From the NCBI RefSeq assembly GCF_041435095.1, contig NZ_CP108025.1:1984001-2048000 (forward strand): 64,000 nucleotides of DNA, read 5' to 3'. Below, one piece after another: positions 46,501 to 55,900 of this stretch. Within the stretch, counting starts at the first letter, position 1, and the number at the start of each line of letters is the position of its first letter. Position numbers and translations under genes: made by a program. The notes beneath the pieces are model-generated. The model was not told where the DNA came from, searched no databases, and worked only from the letters and a program-made list of their open reading frames with translations. Source of the DNA: Kitasatospora sp. NBC_00315. Its GTDB lineage: Bacteria; Actinomycetota; Actinomycetes; Streptomycetales; Streptomycetaceae.

Positions 46501-46931
46501 AGCGGCAGGTCCGCCGGATCGGCGAGCTCCTCCTCGCCGACCACGATGTCCCGGCCGTCGCCGATGAGCTGGTACGGCACGCCGTCGTGGTCGACGAAGC
46601 GGGTGCGCAGCGCCTCGTGCCGCTGCACCACCTCCGCCAGCGCCCGCAGCAGGGCGGGCCGGTCGAGGTGCCCGCGCAGCCGGGTGGCCATCGGGATGTT
46701 GTACGCCGCGCTGGTCCCGTCCAGCTGCGCCAGGAACCACAGGCGCTGCTGGGTGAAGGAGAGCTGGACCGGTTCCTCCGCCGAGCGGGGGAGCCGCGCG
46801 ATGGTGTCGAGTGCGGAGAGGTCCACGCCCTGCTGCTTGAGCATGGCGATCAGGGCACGCTGCCGTTTGGCGGGCAGCGAGCGGATCTTCCGGATCAGGT
46901 CCAGCCCGCTGCCTTGAGTGGTGGTACTCAT
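37599..46931 (-). CDS. Bimodular NRPS, C-A(Ser)-PCP-C-A+NMT-PCP-C*, 3110 aa
   Basis: An N-terminal helical segment (residues ~10-35) leads into C1 (~50-480, HHGVSDGW). A1 (~515-980) has pocket D-V-W-H-F-S-L-V-D, the EntF-type serine code. PCP1 is near 1060 (GGHSL). C2 (~1105-1530) has HHLIEDA. A2 (~1565-2490) has pocket D-M-Y-F-L-A-Q-V-V, which I cannot assign, and carries an inserted SAM methyltransferase at ~2085-2350 (LEIGCGTGE), where N-methyltransferases usually sit. PCP2 is near 2540. The last domain (~2610-3010) is condensation-like, but HHxxxDG reads PWGIFDG, so both histidines are gone. A Thr/Gly/Glu repeat tail ends the protein. There is no thioesterase, so release must be by another route. 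ATG has AGAAGGGA upstream and lies 18 bases after the PKS gene. It should add serine and an N-methylated residue at the chain end. Confidence 0.94.
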   Translation of the reverse strand: MSTTTQGSGLDLIRKIRSLPAKRQRALIAMLKQQGVDLSALDTIARLPRSAEEPVQLSFTQQRLWFLAQLDGTSAAYNIPMATRLRGHLDRPALLRALAEVVQRHEALRTRFVDHDGVPYQLIGDGRDIVVGEEELADPADLPLVCAREAAEPFDLEHDPLIRVRLLRQSEQEHVLLVTMHHGVSDGWSVGVLVRDLIALYGAFSAGLPSPLQPLPVQYADYAHWQREWLAGDVRTRQVEYWKKQLAGVDPRLSLPADRERPAVKTYHGARESFRCPAELLERLREVGKEYDVTLYMTLLAAYSLVLHRYTNQSEIAVGTVVANRNRIEVEGLIGFFANTLVMCADLSGDPTFPELLAQVKRTALDAYDHQDVPFEAVVDALQLERSLSHSPVFQTMLVLQEAQTDRETRLGDLEVSPVEFDVDITKFDVTLDLRETPDGLLGTVEYNTDLFDRATVRRFIGHFTELLASVAADPTAPASRLAMTGAAERRQVLEEWNDTRRPYSDDRCLHQLFEDEVRRHPGRTALVDAERSWSYAELNAWANRIGHALRARGVGPDSLVGLSARRSAEMVAGILGALKAGGAYMPIEPSYPADRIAELVEVSGVQVVLTQPDLDQEPLKGAAHLLTLHRDGAVRDRDGEEAAPRADDGSDLPAAGLGPEHLAYVIHTSGSTGRPKGVMIEHRAAVNRIEWMQNEYRLTEDDVVLQKTPYSFDVSVWEFFWPLLFGARLAVAEPDGHKDPAYLVAAVQEFGVTTLHFVPSMLRSIVEEPGWSRCTSVRQVFCSGEALPAELCARHHERHPALLHNLYGPTEAAVDVSHWTCPPGPAPRTVPIGRPIQNIQLHVLNEALEPQGIGCVGQLYIAGDGLARGYLHQPELTRERFVPNPFAGDPAARMYRTGDLARRLPDGALEYLGRIDDQVKLRGFRIEPGEIEHRLTEHPAVRSCAVVVREDQPGNPRLVAYTVLADEPALADHHGELTRHLEQSLPEYMVPGAFVVLDALPVTAHGKLDRRALPAPDIEAFAQRAYTAPRTATERLLAGLWAELLGFEEERVGADDNFFALGGHSLLITVLVARLKAAGLRATVRAVFGAPTLAGLATSLDAAQDGTDYSVPPNPIGPGCERITPELLPLITLSQEQIDEIVATVPGGAPNVQDVYPLVSTQEGILFHHLMDPSNDPYLVSTLYVADDEGACAAFGEALQALVDRHDVMRTAVLTAGLPEPVQVVHRSARPAVERVRLDPDADAEQQARELLGRPAPLALDRAPLLRLVIAEDPGSERRYLLLTAHHLIEDATSLRLTLQELGIHMAGRAEHLEPAPPYRDFVAHTLHQPVPDVEAHFRSVLGDVTEPTTPFGLTDVRGDARRMRQLRRPLPPGLTRDLRAQAQRLRISPAGLFHAAWACVVAATSGRDDVVFGTVLSGRLQGVPGVERMLGNFINTLPLRARLAGRTVRELIADVDAGLQELIVREQSPLGLVQRCSGLDGDAPLFSAVVNFRHFEAGHGGPAAPRIDDRGVRFVAAADGINYPLTVSLDDFGTELSLDILVDEEVACEAVADHVETALSGIVGALAADDGAGTAALDIEVLPATERRRLLTTWSGPVAAVPDASLPELIERQAARSPEAVAVSAAEGELTYAELNERANRLARVLLERGVGPGGFAGVVLPRGIDLIVAFVAVLKAGAAYLPIDPEYPQERIDFILDDTRPVVVLTDRATAPALHGALLELDAPATRALLADAAADNPGDADRPAPLTRETPAYVVYTSGSTGRPKGVVLPARVLANLLDWSAGVFPAEPGSRVSQFSAVSFDMSEYELLNALLQGKTLCVPGSETRLDPAQLAQWLERERITEFFAPNLVIAAVYEAAVEQGLRLDSLRHVLQAGEALQLTTQVREFHAARPLLRLHNQYGPSETHVVTAATLPADVAEWPAAAPLGRPIQNTRAYVLDQRLRPAPVGVAGELHLAGDGLAHGYLNRSDLTAQRFLDNPFGEPGERMYRTGDVARWRGDGTLEYLGRADDQVKVRGFRVEPGEIENALHAHPAVHSAVVLPRESGNTRTLVAYTRPTPQWLDAAAEEQNAGHLDRWRQFFEERYADARPAPDPSAGGAGRLDAALRAVEALRPERVLEIGCGTGELLLRYAQGCASVHAVDLSAAALDHVRRGVEQRGWSHVTLSRGDALSVADLPEGGFDTIVLDSVVQYFPNRPYLERTIAGLLPLLEEGGRILLGGVRDLDLFAAELCAAERARADAAGTAGALAEQVQRARREETGLLVSPSWFARLTERFPELAAVDLPLRRDAGPGGRSAYGYDVVLTKGAAAPAGAHPWLEAATPARLRALLDGATPDRFGVSGLTDPRVAEDVAISEGLARRPAGHEVEPLPAGSALSEQAAADDRELEAVLRHAEDLGYRVAATRSQNRADGLDLVFGRGELPPVRARAPYRASHLANSPQLRGLGPAMARMLKEHLSARLPDYMVPGVFVVLDELPVTPNGKVDKRALPAPHEDDLVKEVYVAPRTEAERTLCRIVEEVLGISSVGLQDTFFDLGGHSLLATRLTLRVRKETGLELPLQLVFNGATVAELAEALEREPAARESIPLLPAVAAAEGEEAPLSLQQKDLWFLGRPEHLGTAYDNVQMAFRIDGPLDRDAYTRSVLALVERHAVLRTGYVRREGVVTQRVNGADGFAVTVLPVADEDAVAEWLRAERLRPFAPEDRHPLRVHLLARSEQEHVVVLTRPWGIFDGWSVSIVLSELLTLYRALSGSGEPLPEPLPLQYADYARWQSRAVGAPELERQQEYWRRQLDGLPACLSLRADYPRCPVKSYQGAAAQFQVPLDLLTGLQRLGQERGVTLYMTLLSAFAVLLGGRTEDRELAIGSPVTNRSGAELEQLVGYFVNTVVMRLDVAPDRAFTEVLTQARQVTAEAHEQRDLPFVDLVRALVPEPDPSHSPLFQAAFNLIPAPVQAPRAEGEGEGGVGSGGEGGDGGFADLAVRQLHTGSGTAKYDLNLVVQEAASGLHGYLEYSTDLFARGTAESLAGSYERLLRAIVAQPEAGLAELRAAAAAGPDGATAGTTAGTTETGTTETGTTEPGATEPEDGTGRPDPGVAGDPAEAGERVERV
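37690..37758 (-). repeat. 15/12-bp tandem repeats in the NRPS tail
   Basis: Three 15-bp units (CCGGTCTCCGTAGTG type) at 37690-37734 and two 12-bp units at 37735-37758, all in frame, encode the Thr/Gly/Glu-rich C-terminal tail after the last condensation-like domain. Confidence 0.8.
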
Positions 46932-46949
46932 CGTCGTCGTCCCTTCTGC

Positions 46950-49900
46950 CTAGTTCTCGATGCCCAGGGCGTCCAGCTCTTCGTCACTCATGGCCTCGAT
47001 CAGGCCGATGCTTTCGAGGATCCGGTCCAGCTCGTCGGTACCGGCCTGGACGGCCGCCGGTATCCTGCGCTCCAGTTCGGCGGCCATCGCGGCCAGCTTC
47101 GGCGCGTTGAAGACCGCCTCGACCGGCAGTTCCACGCCGGCCTGTTGCTGGAGCAGGTTGATCAGGCGGGTCGCCAGCAGCGAGTTGCCGCCGAGCGAGA
47201 AGAAGTCGCTGGCCGGGCCGAGCCGGTCGGGGTCGATCTGCAGCAGCTCCGCCCAGACCGAGACCATCGTCCGTTCGGTGTCGCCGAGCGCCCGCTCGCG
47301 TTGCCGGCCGACGGCCGCGCGGGCGCCGGCGCCGGTTTCCGGGAGGGCCCCCGGCTGGGCCGCGGCCGGACTCGCGGGCCTGCGGCCGACCCAGTAGCCG
47401 CCCTCTTCGAGGACGGTCGCCGGGAGCGGCACCAGCCGGCGCGCTCCCCGGTGCAGTCCGCGCCACGGTACCCGGGCCCCTCGCACCCACAGCTCGGCGA
47501 GGTGCTCCAGGTCGCCGTCCGCGACCAGGTCGGCGAGGAACGACTCGCCCCGGGCGCCGGAGAGGACCGTGCCCAGCGGACCGGCGTCCTCCTCGGCGTT
47601 GCCGAGGTGGACCGCCGCGTCCGGGGCGGCCCCGCCGTCGGCGCCGCCCGCCAGGTGCCCCGCGAGGGCCCGGGCCAGCTCGGCCCGGGAGCCCGCCACC
47701 ACGGCGAGCCGCTCGGGCAGCGCCTCCCGGCCCAGCTGCGAGGTGTACGCGAGGTCGGCCAGGCCCACCGCGCCGTCGCGCTCCAAGGAGGCGTGCAGCC
47801 GTCGGGCCGTCTCCCGCAGCAGTTCGGGGTCACGGGCGGAGAGCACCACCAGCTGGGGCGCGCCGTCCTGCCGGTCCGGCTCGGCCTCCTCGACCGCCGG
47901 CGGCGCCTCGATGACCAGGCTGACGTGGCTCCCGCCGGCCGCCACCGAGTTGATCAGTGCGAGACGGGGGGCCGGGCGGCCGTCCCCGCCGTCCGTGGCG
48001 CGCGGCCGCCAGGCCGTCAGCTCCTCGCAGAGCTCCAGCGGCGATCCGTCGAGGTCGAGGCCGGGGTTGGGCGAACCGACGTCGGCCAGCGGCGCGAGCT
48101 CCCGGTGCCTGAGCTGCAGCACGACCTTGGTGAGCTGGGCGATGCCGGAGGCCGCCTCGGGGTGCCCGAGGTTCGACTTCACCGTGCCGAGCGCCACCGG
48201 CTCGCCCACCCCGGCGAAGACCTCGCGCAGGGCCCGGACCTCGACCTCGTCGGAGAACGTCGCGCCGTTGGCCGCGGCCTCGACGTACCCGATGGCGCCC
48301 GGCTCGGTGCCCGCCCGCTCCAGCGCCCGCCGCATCACGTTCACCCGGGCCCGGTGGCTCGGCGTCATGAAGCCGTTGGCCCGGCCGCCGTGCAGCGAGG
48401 CGGTGCCGCGGATGACGGCGTGGATCGGGTCGCCGTCGCGCAGCGCCGCGTCCAGCGGCTTGAGCAGCACCGCGCCGACCGCCTCCGCGGGCAGGTAGCC
48501 GTCACCGTCGCGGAAGCTGCGGCTGCCCGGGTGGGTGCCGAGCAGCTGCATCTCGGCCAGCGCCAGGTACTTGTCCGGGTGGACGGTCAGGTTCACCCCG
48601 CCGGCGACCGCCAGTTCGCTCTCCCCGCGCAGCAGATCCGCGCAGGCCAGGTGGACGGCCATGGCCGACGAGGTGCACATGCTGTCCACCGCGAGGCTGG
48701 GGCCCTCGAGCCCGAAGAAGTGCGAGACCCGGTTGGCGATCAGGTTGTAGGAGGCCGACGCGGTGAGCGCGGCGAGGGTGGGGTCGGAGTCGTCCGCGCG
48801 GTACATCTGGTAGGCCGCGCCGACGTACACGCCGACCCGTCGGCCGTAGCGCTGCTCGACGACCTCCTGGGTCACGCCGCTCTGCTCCAGCAGGTGCCGG
48901 ACGGTCTCCAGGAACAGCCGCTGCTGGGGGTCCATCGCGGCCGCCTCGCGGGGCGAGATGCCGAAGTGCAGCGGGTCGAAGCGGTCCACCCCGTCGAGGA
49001 ACGCGCCCCAGGCCGCGGGGCCCGTGCCGGTCCCGTCCGCTCCGTTCTCGCGCAGGATCGCCAGCTCCCGGCGGTCGGCCGGGATCCCGGTGACGCTGTC
49101 CTTGCCGGCCCGGAGGTTGGCCCAGAGCGTGTCGAGGTCCTCGGCCTGTGGGTACCGGCCGCTGATGCCGATGATCGCGATCTTCTCGTCACCACCGGCG
49201 CGGTGCGCGGCGGGCCGCGGTGCGGGGGCGGGGTGCGGGGCGGGCGCGGCGGGGGCGGGCGCGGCGGGGGCCGGCTCTTCGGGGGCCCGCTCCCCGGTGG
49301 CCGGGGCCTGCTGCGGCCGCGGCTCCGACTGCGGCGGCTCCGGCTCGCCGACCAGGGCTCGCAGCGCCTGCGGGTGGCCGGTGGCGAAGTGCCGCGCCAG
49401 CTCACGGACGCTCTGCACCTCGAAGAGCAGCGTGCGCGAGAGCGGGCCGAACAACTCCTCCAGCCGGGAGACCAGGTTGACCGCGATGACGGAGTCCATG
49501 CCGTACCGCTCCAGCGGCGTGTCGACGTCCAGTCGCTCGGGGCCGAGCTTCAGGGCCGCCGCCATCATCCGCCGCAGGTGGGCCGCGGCCCGGTCCTCCA
49601 GGGCGCGCTCCGCGGCCGCTCCACCGGCCGCCGGGGAGGCGGGGCCGGTGGCAGGCACGGGCACGGGGGCCGGCGCGGCGGCGGCAGCGGCGGGCGCGGG
49701 CGCGGGCGCGGCGACCGGCGCGGGCGCGGCGACCGGCGCGGGCTCGTCCCGACCGGTGATCCGGGGCAGCAGCGCGCTGCGGCGGCCCGCGATGACGACC
49801 AGCCGGCCGCCCTCCAGGCCGTTCTCCCGCGGCGCCAGCGCGCACCGCAGGGCCGCCAGGCCGCCGGCGGTGTCCAGCGGCGCCAGACCCATGCTCCGCA

Positions 49901-52900
49901 GGTGCTCCCGGACGACGGTGTCCGCCCCCATGCCGCCCTCGTCCCAGAGCGGCCAGCCGACGGAGACCGTCCGGCCGCTGCGCTGCCCGGTGTCGGCCAG
50001 CCGGTTGCGGTAGGCCGCGTAGGCGTCCATGAAGGCGTTGGCGGCGGCGTAGTCGGCCTGCCCGGGGTTGCCGAAGGCGCCGCTGATCGAGGAGAAGCAG
50101 ACGAACACGTCCAGCTGCTGGTCGCGGCTCAGCTCGTCCAGGTTGACCAGGCCGGCGACCTTGGGTGCGAGGACGCTCAGCAGCTCCTCGGAGGTCTTGC
50201 GCACCACGAAGTTGTCGTGGACGACTCCGGCGCTGTGCAGGATGCCCGTCAACGGCCCGTGATTGTCGGCCACATGGGCCAGCAGCCGGGCCACCGAGGC
50301 CCGGTCGGCCACGTCGGCGCGCTGGTAGTCCACCGTGAGACCGGCCGCGCGCAGGGCGCGCAGGGCCTCCCGGCGCTGCTCGTTCAGCGGGGAGCGCCCG
50401 GTGAGGACGACGGTCGCGTGGCCGACCGAGTCGGCGATCTCCCGCGCCACGATCAGGCCGAGCCCGCCGGCGCCGCCGGTGACGAGGTAGACGCCGTCCT
50501 CCTGCCAGGGCGTGGCCGCCGCGTGGGCGGCCGAGAGCTCCACCAGCCGTCCGACGTGGCGCCGGCCGTCGCGGTGGCGCACCTCGGGCTCGGGGTCCGG
50601 TACCGCCTCGGCCACCAGCCGGGCGGCGACGGTCTGCGGCGACGCCCCGTCGAGGCACTCCAGGTACTGCGTGTGCAGCAGCAGGTTCTCCAGGTGGGCC
50701 GTCTTCAGCAGGCCGGACACCGCGCCGAGGCAGGCCAGCGCCTCCCGCTCGGTCTCGGTGCCGGCCGCACCGACCAGCACCACCTGGAGCAGCACCGGCC
50801 GCCGCACACCGGCCGTCAGCAGGCCGTGGGTCACGGCGAACACCCGCTGCGCGACCTCGGCGAACCGGCGGTCCGGCGTGTCCTCTGCGGGCTCCAGGAA
50901 CTGGCAGGCCGCGGCGGCGGGCAGGGCGGCCCGCAGGGCGTCGCGCTCTCCGGCCGCGAGCCGGCCGACCACCAGGACGTGGTGCTCGGTGAAGGCCTCG
51001 GCCGCGCCGGGCCCGGACGCCTCGACGGGCAGGGCGCCGCGGGCGGCCCAGACCGGGCGCAGCAGCACCACCTCGTCGCGCTCCTCCTCGGCGCCGTCCG
51101 GGTGCCCGGCCGTGACCGGCCGGAGCGCGGGCGCCGCGGCGGAGCCGGGTGCGGCGGGCGCGCCGCCGAGGTCCAGGTCCAGCCAGCACCGCTCCTGGGC
51201 GAAGGGGTAGCCGGGCAGGCTGATCCGGCGCGCGGGGGCGGGCGAGCCGTGCAGGCTCTCCCAGTCCACCCGGGCGCCGGCGGCCCACAGCGCCAGCAGC
51301 GGCCGGTGGGCGCCCGAGCCGGTCCAGCCGGACACGGCGTCGCTCAGCCCTTCGGCGACCGCCGGACGGCCCGGGCGGACGGTGCCCCGGGCCCGGTCGC
51401 CGGCCTGCCGCGGGTCGGCCGCGAAGGCCGCGAGCTGCGCCCGGGCGTCCTCCACCGAGGTCGCCGCGAAGGCCAGCCGCTCCTCCAGTGCCATTCGGCC
51501 GCTCTGCAGCGTCCAGGCCACGTCGGGGAGGTCCTGGTCGGTCAGCTCGGCCAGCCGGTCGTTCAACCGCTCGGCCTGCTGGACGAGTTGGGCCTCACTC
51601 TTGGCGGAGAGCACCAGCAGGGCGGGCCGCCCGCCGGTGGTCGGCGAGGCCGGACGCGGGGTCGCCGGCAGGTACTCGGAGATGACCACGTGGGCGTTGG
51701 AGCCGCCCCCGCCGAAGCCCGAGACGCCGGCGATCCGCGGGAAGGTCCGCCACTCCCCGCCGCTCTCCAGGGTCGGCCGGTGCCACGGCTCCAGCTGCTG
51801 CTGCACCCGCAGCGGCGTGCGGTCGAAGTCGATGTGCGGGTTGAGCGTGGCGGAGTGCAGGCTCGGCGCCAGCTCCCCGTGCCGCATCTGCAGCAGCACC
51901 TTGGTCACCGCGGCGATGCCGGCCGCGCTCTCGGTGTGTCCGATGTTGGACTTCACCGAGCCGATCGCGCAGTGCTCGGGCAGGCCGCCCACCTGGCGGA
52001 ACGCCTTCTCCAGGCCGGCGATCTCGATCGGGTCGCCGAGCGAGGTACCGGTGCCGTGGGCTTCGAGGTAGCTCAGCGCACGCGGGTCGACGCCGGAGGC
52101 GGTGACCGCCCGGGCGATCACGTCGCCCTGGGCCACCGGGTTGGGCACCGAGTAGCCGCTCGCCCGGCCACCGTGGTTGAGCGCGGTGCCCTTGATCACG
52201 CCGTAGATGTGGTCCCCGTCGGCGACGGCCCGTTCCAGCGGCTTGAGCAGCACGGCGCCGACGCCCTCGCCGGGTACGTAGCCGTCGCCGCCCTCGCCGA
52301 AGCTGCGGCAGCGCCCGTCACTGGAGAGGAACCGGCGCTCGCTCAGCACCAGGTACTTGTTGGGGTGGGGGCTCAGGTTCACGCCGCCGGCGAGCGCCGC
52401 CTCGCACTGGCCGCTCCTGATGGCCTCGCAGGCCAGGTGGATGGCGGTCAGCGAGGACGAGCACATGGTGTCCACGGCCATGCTGGGCCCGTGGAAGTCG
52501 TAGAAGTACGACACCCGGTTGGCGACGGTGGAGGCACTGCCCCAGAGCGCGACCGGCAGGCCCCGCTCCTGCGCCTGCGCGCCGAAGAGCTGGTACTCCT
52601 GGTACATCACGCCGACGAACACACCCACCTTGCCCGACGCGGCGATGGCCGCTCCGGGGCCGCCGCGCTCGGCCGAGGCCCGGGCGAGGCTCTCGCCGGT
52701 GTAGCCGGCGTCCTCCAGGGCGTGGTGGGCGCACTGGAGGAAGAGGCGCTCCTGCGGGTCGAGGTAGTCCGCCTCCAGCAGCGAGATCTGGAAGAACAGC
52801 GGGTCGAACTTGTCGATGTCGTCCAGGAACCCGCCCCACTTGGCGGTGTCGGCGTAGCGGCGGTGATCCCAGCGCTCCGCCGGGACCTCCCGGATGCAGT

Positions 52901-55900
52901 CGCGCCCGGAGCGGAGGTTCTGCCAGAACTCGCTCAGGTCGGCGGCCTCCGGGTATCGGCCGCTGACGCCGACGATGGCGATGTCGGTGGGCGCGTGCTC
53001 GGGCGTGGGCAGCGGCTCCGGGGACCCCTGCGGCGCGCGGACCCCGGCCGCCGCCGGCTGTTCCCGGGGCAGCGCGCGGGTGCTCAGTCCGCTCAGGTCC
53101 GCGCAGACCCGGCCGTGCTCGTCGAGGACCGTGACGTCCAGCCGGGCCGAGGCCGCGTCGGTCCCGCTGTCCGACTGGTGCCGGATCCAGGCGTACGCCC
53201 TGGTGGGAGTCGCCGCCGGCGCCACCACCCGCCGCAGGGCGAAGGGCAGCGCCAGGGCGGCCGACTGCTCGTCGGACGCGTCGGGCGTCAGCCACAGGCC
53301 GATGGTGGCCTGCAGCGCTCCGTCCACGATGCTCGGGTGCAACCGGAAGTCGTCCCGGTACCCGGCGGCGGCCGGCAGCAGCAGCTCCGCGAGCACCTGC
53401 GGCCGTCCCAGCCCGTCCGTGCCCACGCCCACCTCCACCAGGGCGCGCTGGCCGGGGCCGTACACCATGCCCATCCGGTCGAAGAGGCCGTAGACGTGCT
53501 CGGCCGGGTACACCGTCCCGGAGCAGGCCGCGCGCAGCTCGTCCAGGAGCGGCGGGCGCCGGTCCTCGGGCCCGGCGAGGGCCGCCCGGCCCTGGCTGCA
53601 CAGGGTGCGGACACCGGCGCCGTCCACGCTGTGGATCGTGTACTCGCAACCGGCCCCGGGCAGGGTGCGCACGTGCACGCGCAGCACCAGTCCGTCCGGG
53701 CCGGGGATCGCCGGGCGCAGCCAGACGACGTCGTCCAGTCGTACCCGGCCGGTCTGCTCCTCCCCCAGGACGCGCGCGACCGCGGCTCGGGCCAGCTCCA
53801 GGTGCGCGACCCCCGGCAGCACCAGGGCGCCACGCACCTGGTGGTCCCGCAGGTACGGCTCGCTCCCGTCGAAGCGCGTCTCGAACGCGGTGCCCTCCTC
53901 GGCCGGCACCTCGCGCCCCAGCATCGGGTGCGGGCGGCCGGGGGTCTCCCGGCGCTCCGGGGCCAGCGGCTCGGAGACGGTCACGGGGCCGGCCGGGGCC
54001 ACCGGCGGCGCGGGGGACGGCGCGGTCCCGCCGACCGGCAGGTCACGGGGGGCCGGCGCGCCGGCCCGGGCGCCGACCAGATGGGCCGCGACGGCCCGTA
54101 CCGTCCGGTGCTCCACGAAGACGGTGGACGCCAGCGCCGTGCCGAACCGGTCGTTCAGCCGACCGGCCAGCTGGGCGAGGCCGGACCAGTCGAGCCCGAA
54201 CTCCGTGAGCTCACCGTCCGGCTCCAGCTCGCCGACCGGCACCTGGAGGAGTGCGGCCACCTCGTCGGCCACCACGGCGAGGGCCGTCGCAAGGCGATCC
54301 CCGGGAGTCTCACCGGCCTCCGCGGCGGCGTCCGCCACGACCTGCGCGGGTGCGGGAGCGACCACCGGCTCGGTGCGTACGACCGGCGCAGGGGCCGCCA
54401 CCGGCGCGGCGACCCCCTGCGCGGGCAGCTCCGTCTCCAACCACGCCGCCAACTCCGCGATCGTCCGGTACTCGAACATCACCGTCGGCGACAACGACAA
54501 CGACAACCGCGACTCCAGATCGGCCACCAACGACAACAGATCAGCCGACGCCAACCCCAACTCGTAGTAACCCGAACCCACATCCACCAGATCCGCCGGC
54601 TCACCCAACCGCGCCGCCACCAGATCCCGCACCACCGCCACCAGATCCCGACCCGGCACCACCGGCACCACCGCAGGCACCGCAGTCGGAGCCGCCACCG
54701 GCGCGGCGACCCCCTGCGCAGGCAGCTCCGTCTCCAACCACGCCGCCAACTCCGCGATCGTCCGGTACTCGAACATCACCGTCGGCGACAACGACAACGA
54801 CAACCGCGACTCCAGATCGGCCACCAACGACAACAGATCAGCCGACGCCAACCCCAACTCGTAGTAACCCGAACCCACATCCACCAGATCCGCCGGCTCA
54901 CCCAACCGCGCCGCCACCAGATCCCGCACCACCGCCACCAGATCCCGACCCGGCACCACCGGCACCACCGCCGCCACCGGAGCCGGAACCGGCGCAGGGG
55001 CCGCCACCGGCGCGGCGACCCCCTGCGCGGGCAGCTCCGTCTCCAACCACGCCGCCAACTCCGCGATCGTCCGATACTCGAACATCACCGTCGGCGACAA
55101 CGACAACGACAACCGCGACTCCAGATCGGCCACCAACGACAACAGATCAGCCGACGCCAACCCCAACTCGTAGTAACCCGAACCCACATCCACCAGATCC
55201 GCCGGCTCACCCAACCGCGCCGCCACCAGATCCCGCACCACCGCCACCAGATCCCGACCCGGCACCACCGGCACCACCGCAGGCACAGCAGCCGGAACCG
55301 GCACAGGGGCCGCCACCGGCACAGGGGCCGCCACCGGATCCGGCGCGTCACCCCGGACGTCGAGAGCGGTGGCGACCCGGATCCGCTTCGCCACGAAGCG
55401 GCCGACCTCGGCGACCTTCAGTCCGGTCTCGTCGTAGAACTCCACTGCCAGCCGCACGAGTTCGTCGTCGCGCTGGATCGAGTCGGCCGGCACCCGGACG
55501 TAACAGCGCTTACCCAGCGAGCCGACCGCCCGGAACGCCTCGAACACCAGCGGCAGGTAGAGCCCCGGGCCGTCGTCCCCGTCGTGCAGCATGCCGATGG
55601 CCACGCCACCGCCGAGCAGTCCCGCCTCGAACAGCGCGGGGTGGAAGAGGAAGGCGTCCTGCGTCCCGTGGTACTCCGGAGCGAGTTCCAGCTCGGCGAT
55701 CCAGTCCCCCGGGCGGTGGTGGATCACGCCCTGAATCTTCATCAGACCCGAGTGGACCAGGTCGTGCTCCTTGCACCAGGTGTAGATGTCGGTGATCGGC
55801 GTGACCCGGGTCGATCCGGCGAGCGGAAGCTCCAGCCGCTCCTGGAAGGCGGGCGCGGCGCGCCGCTGGGCCGTCACCACGGCGTGGACGACGTCGGCCT

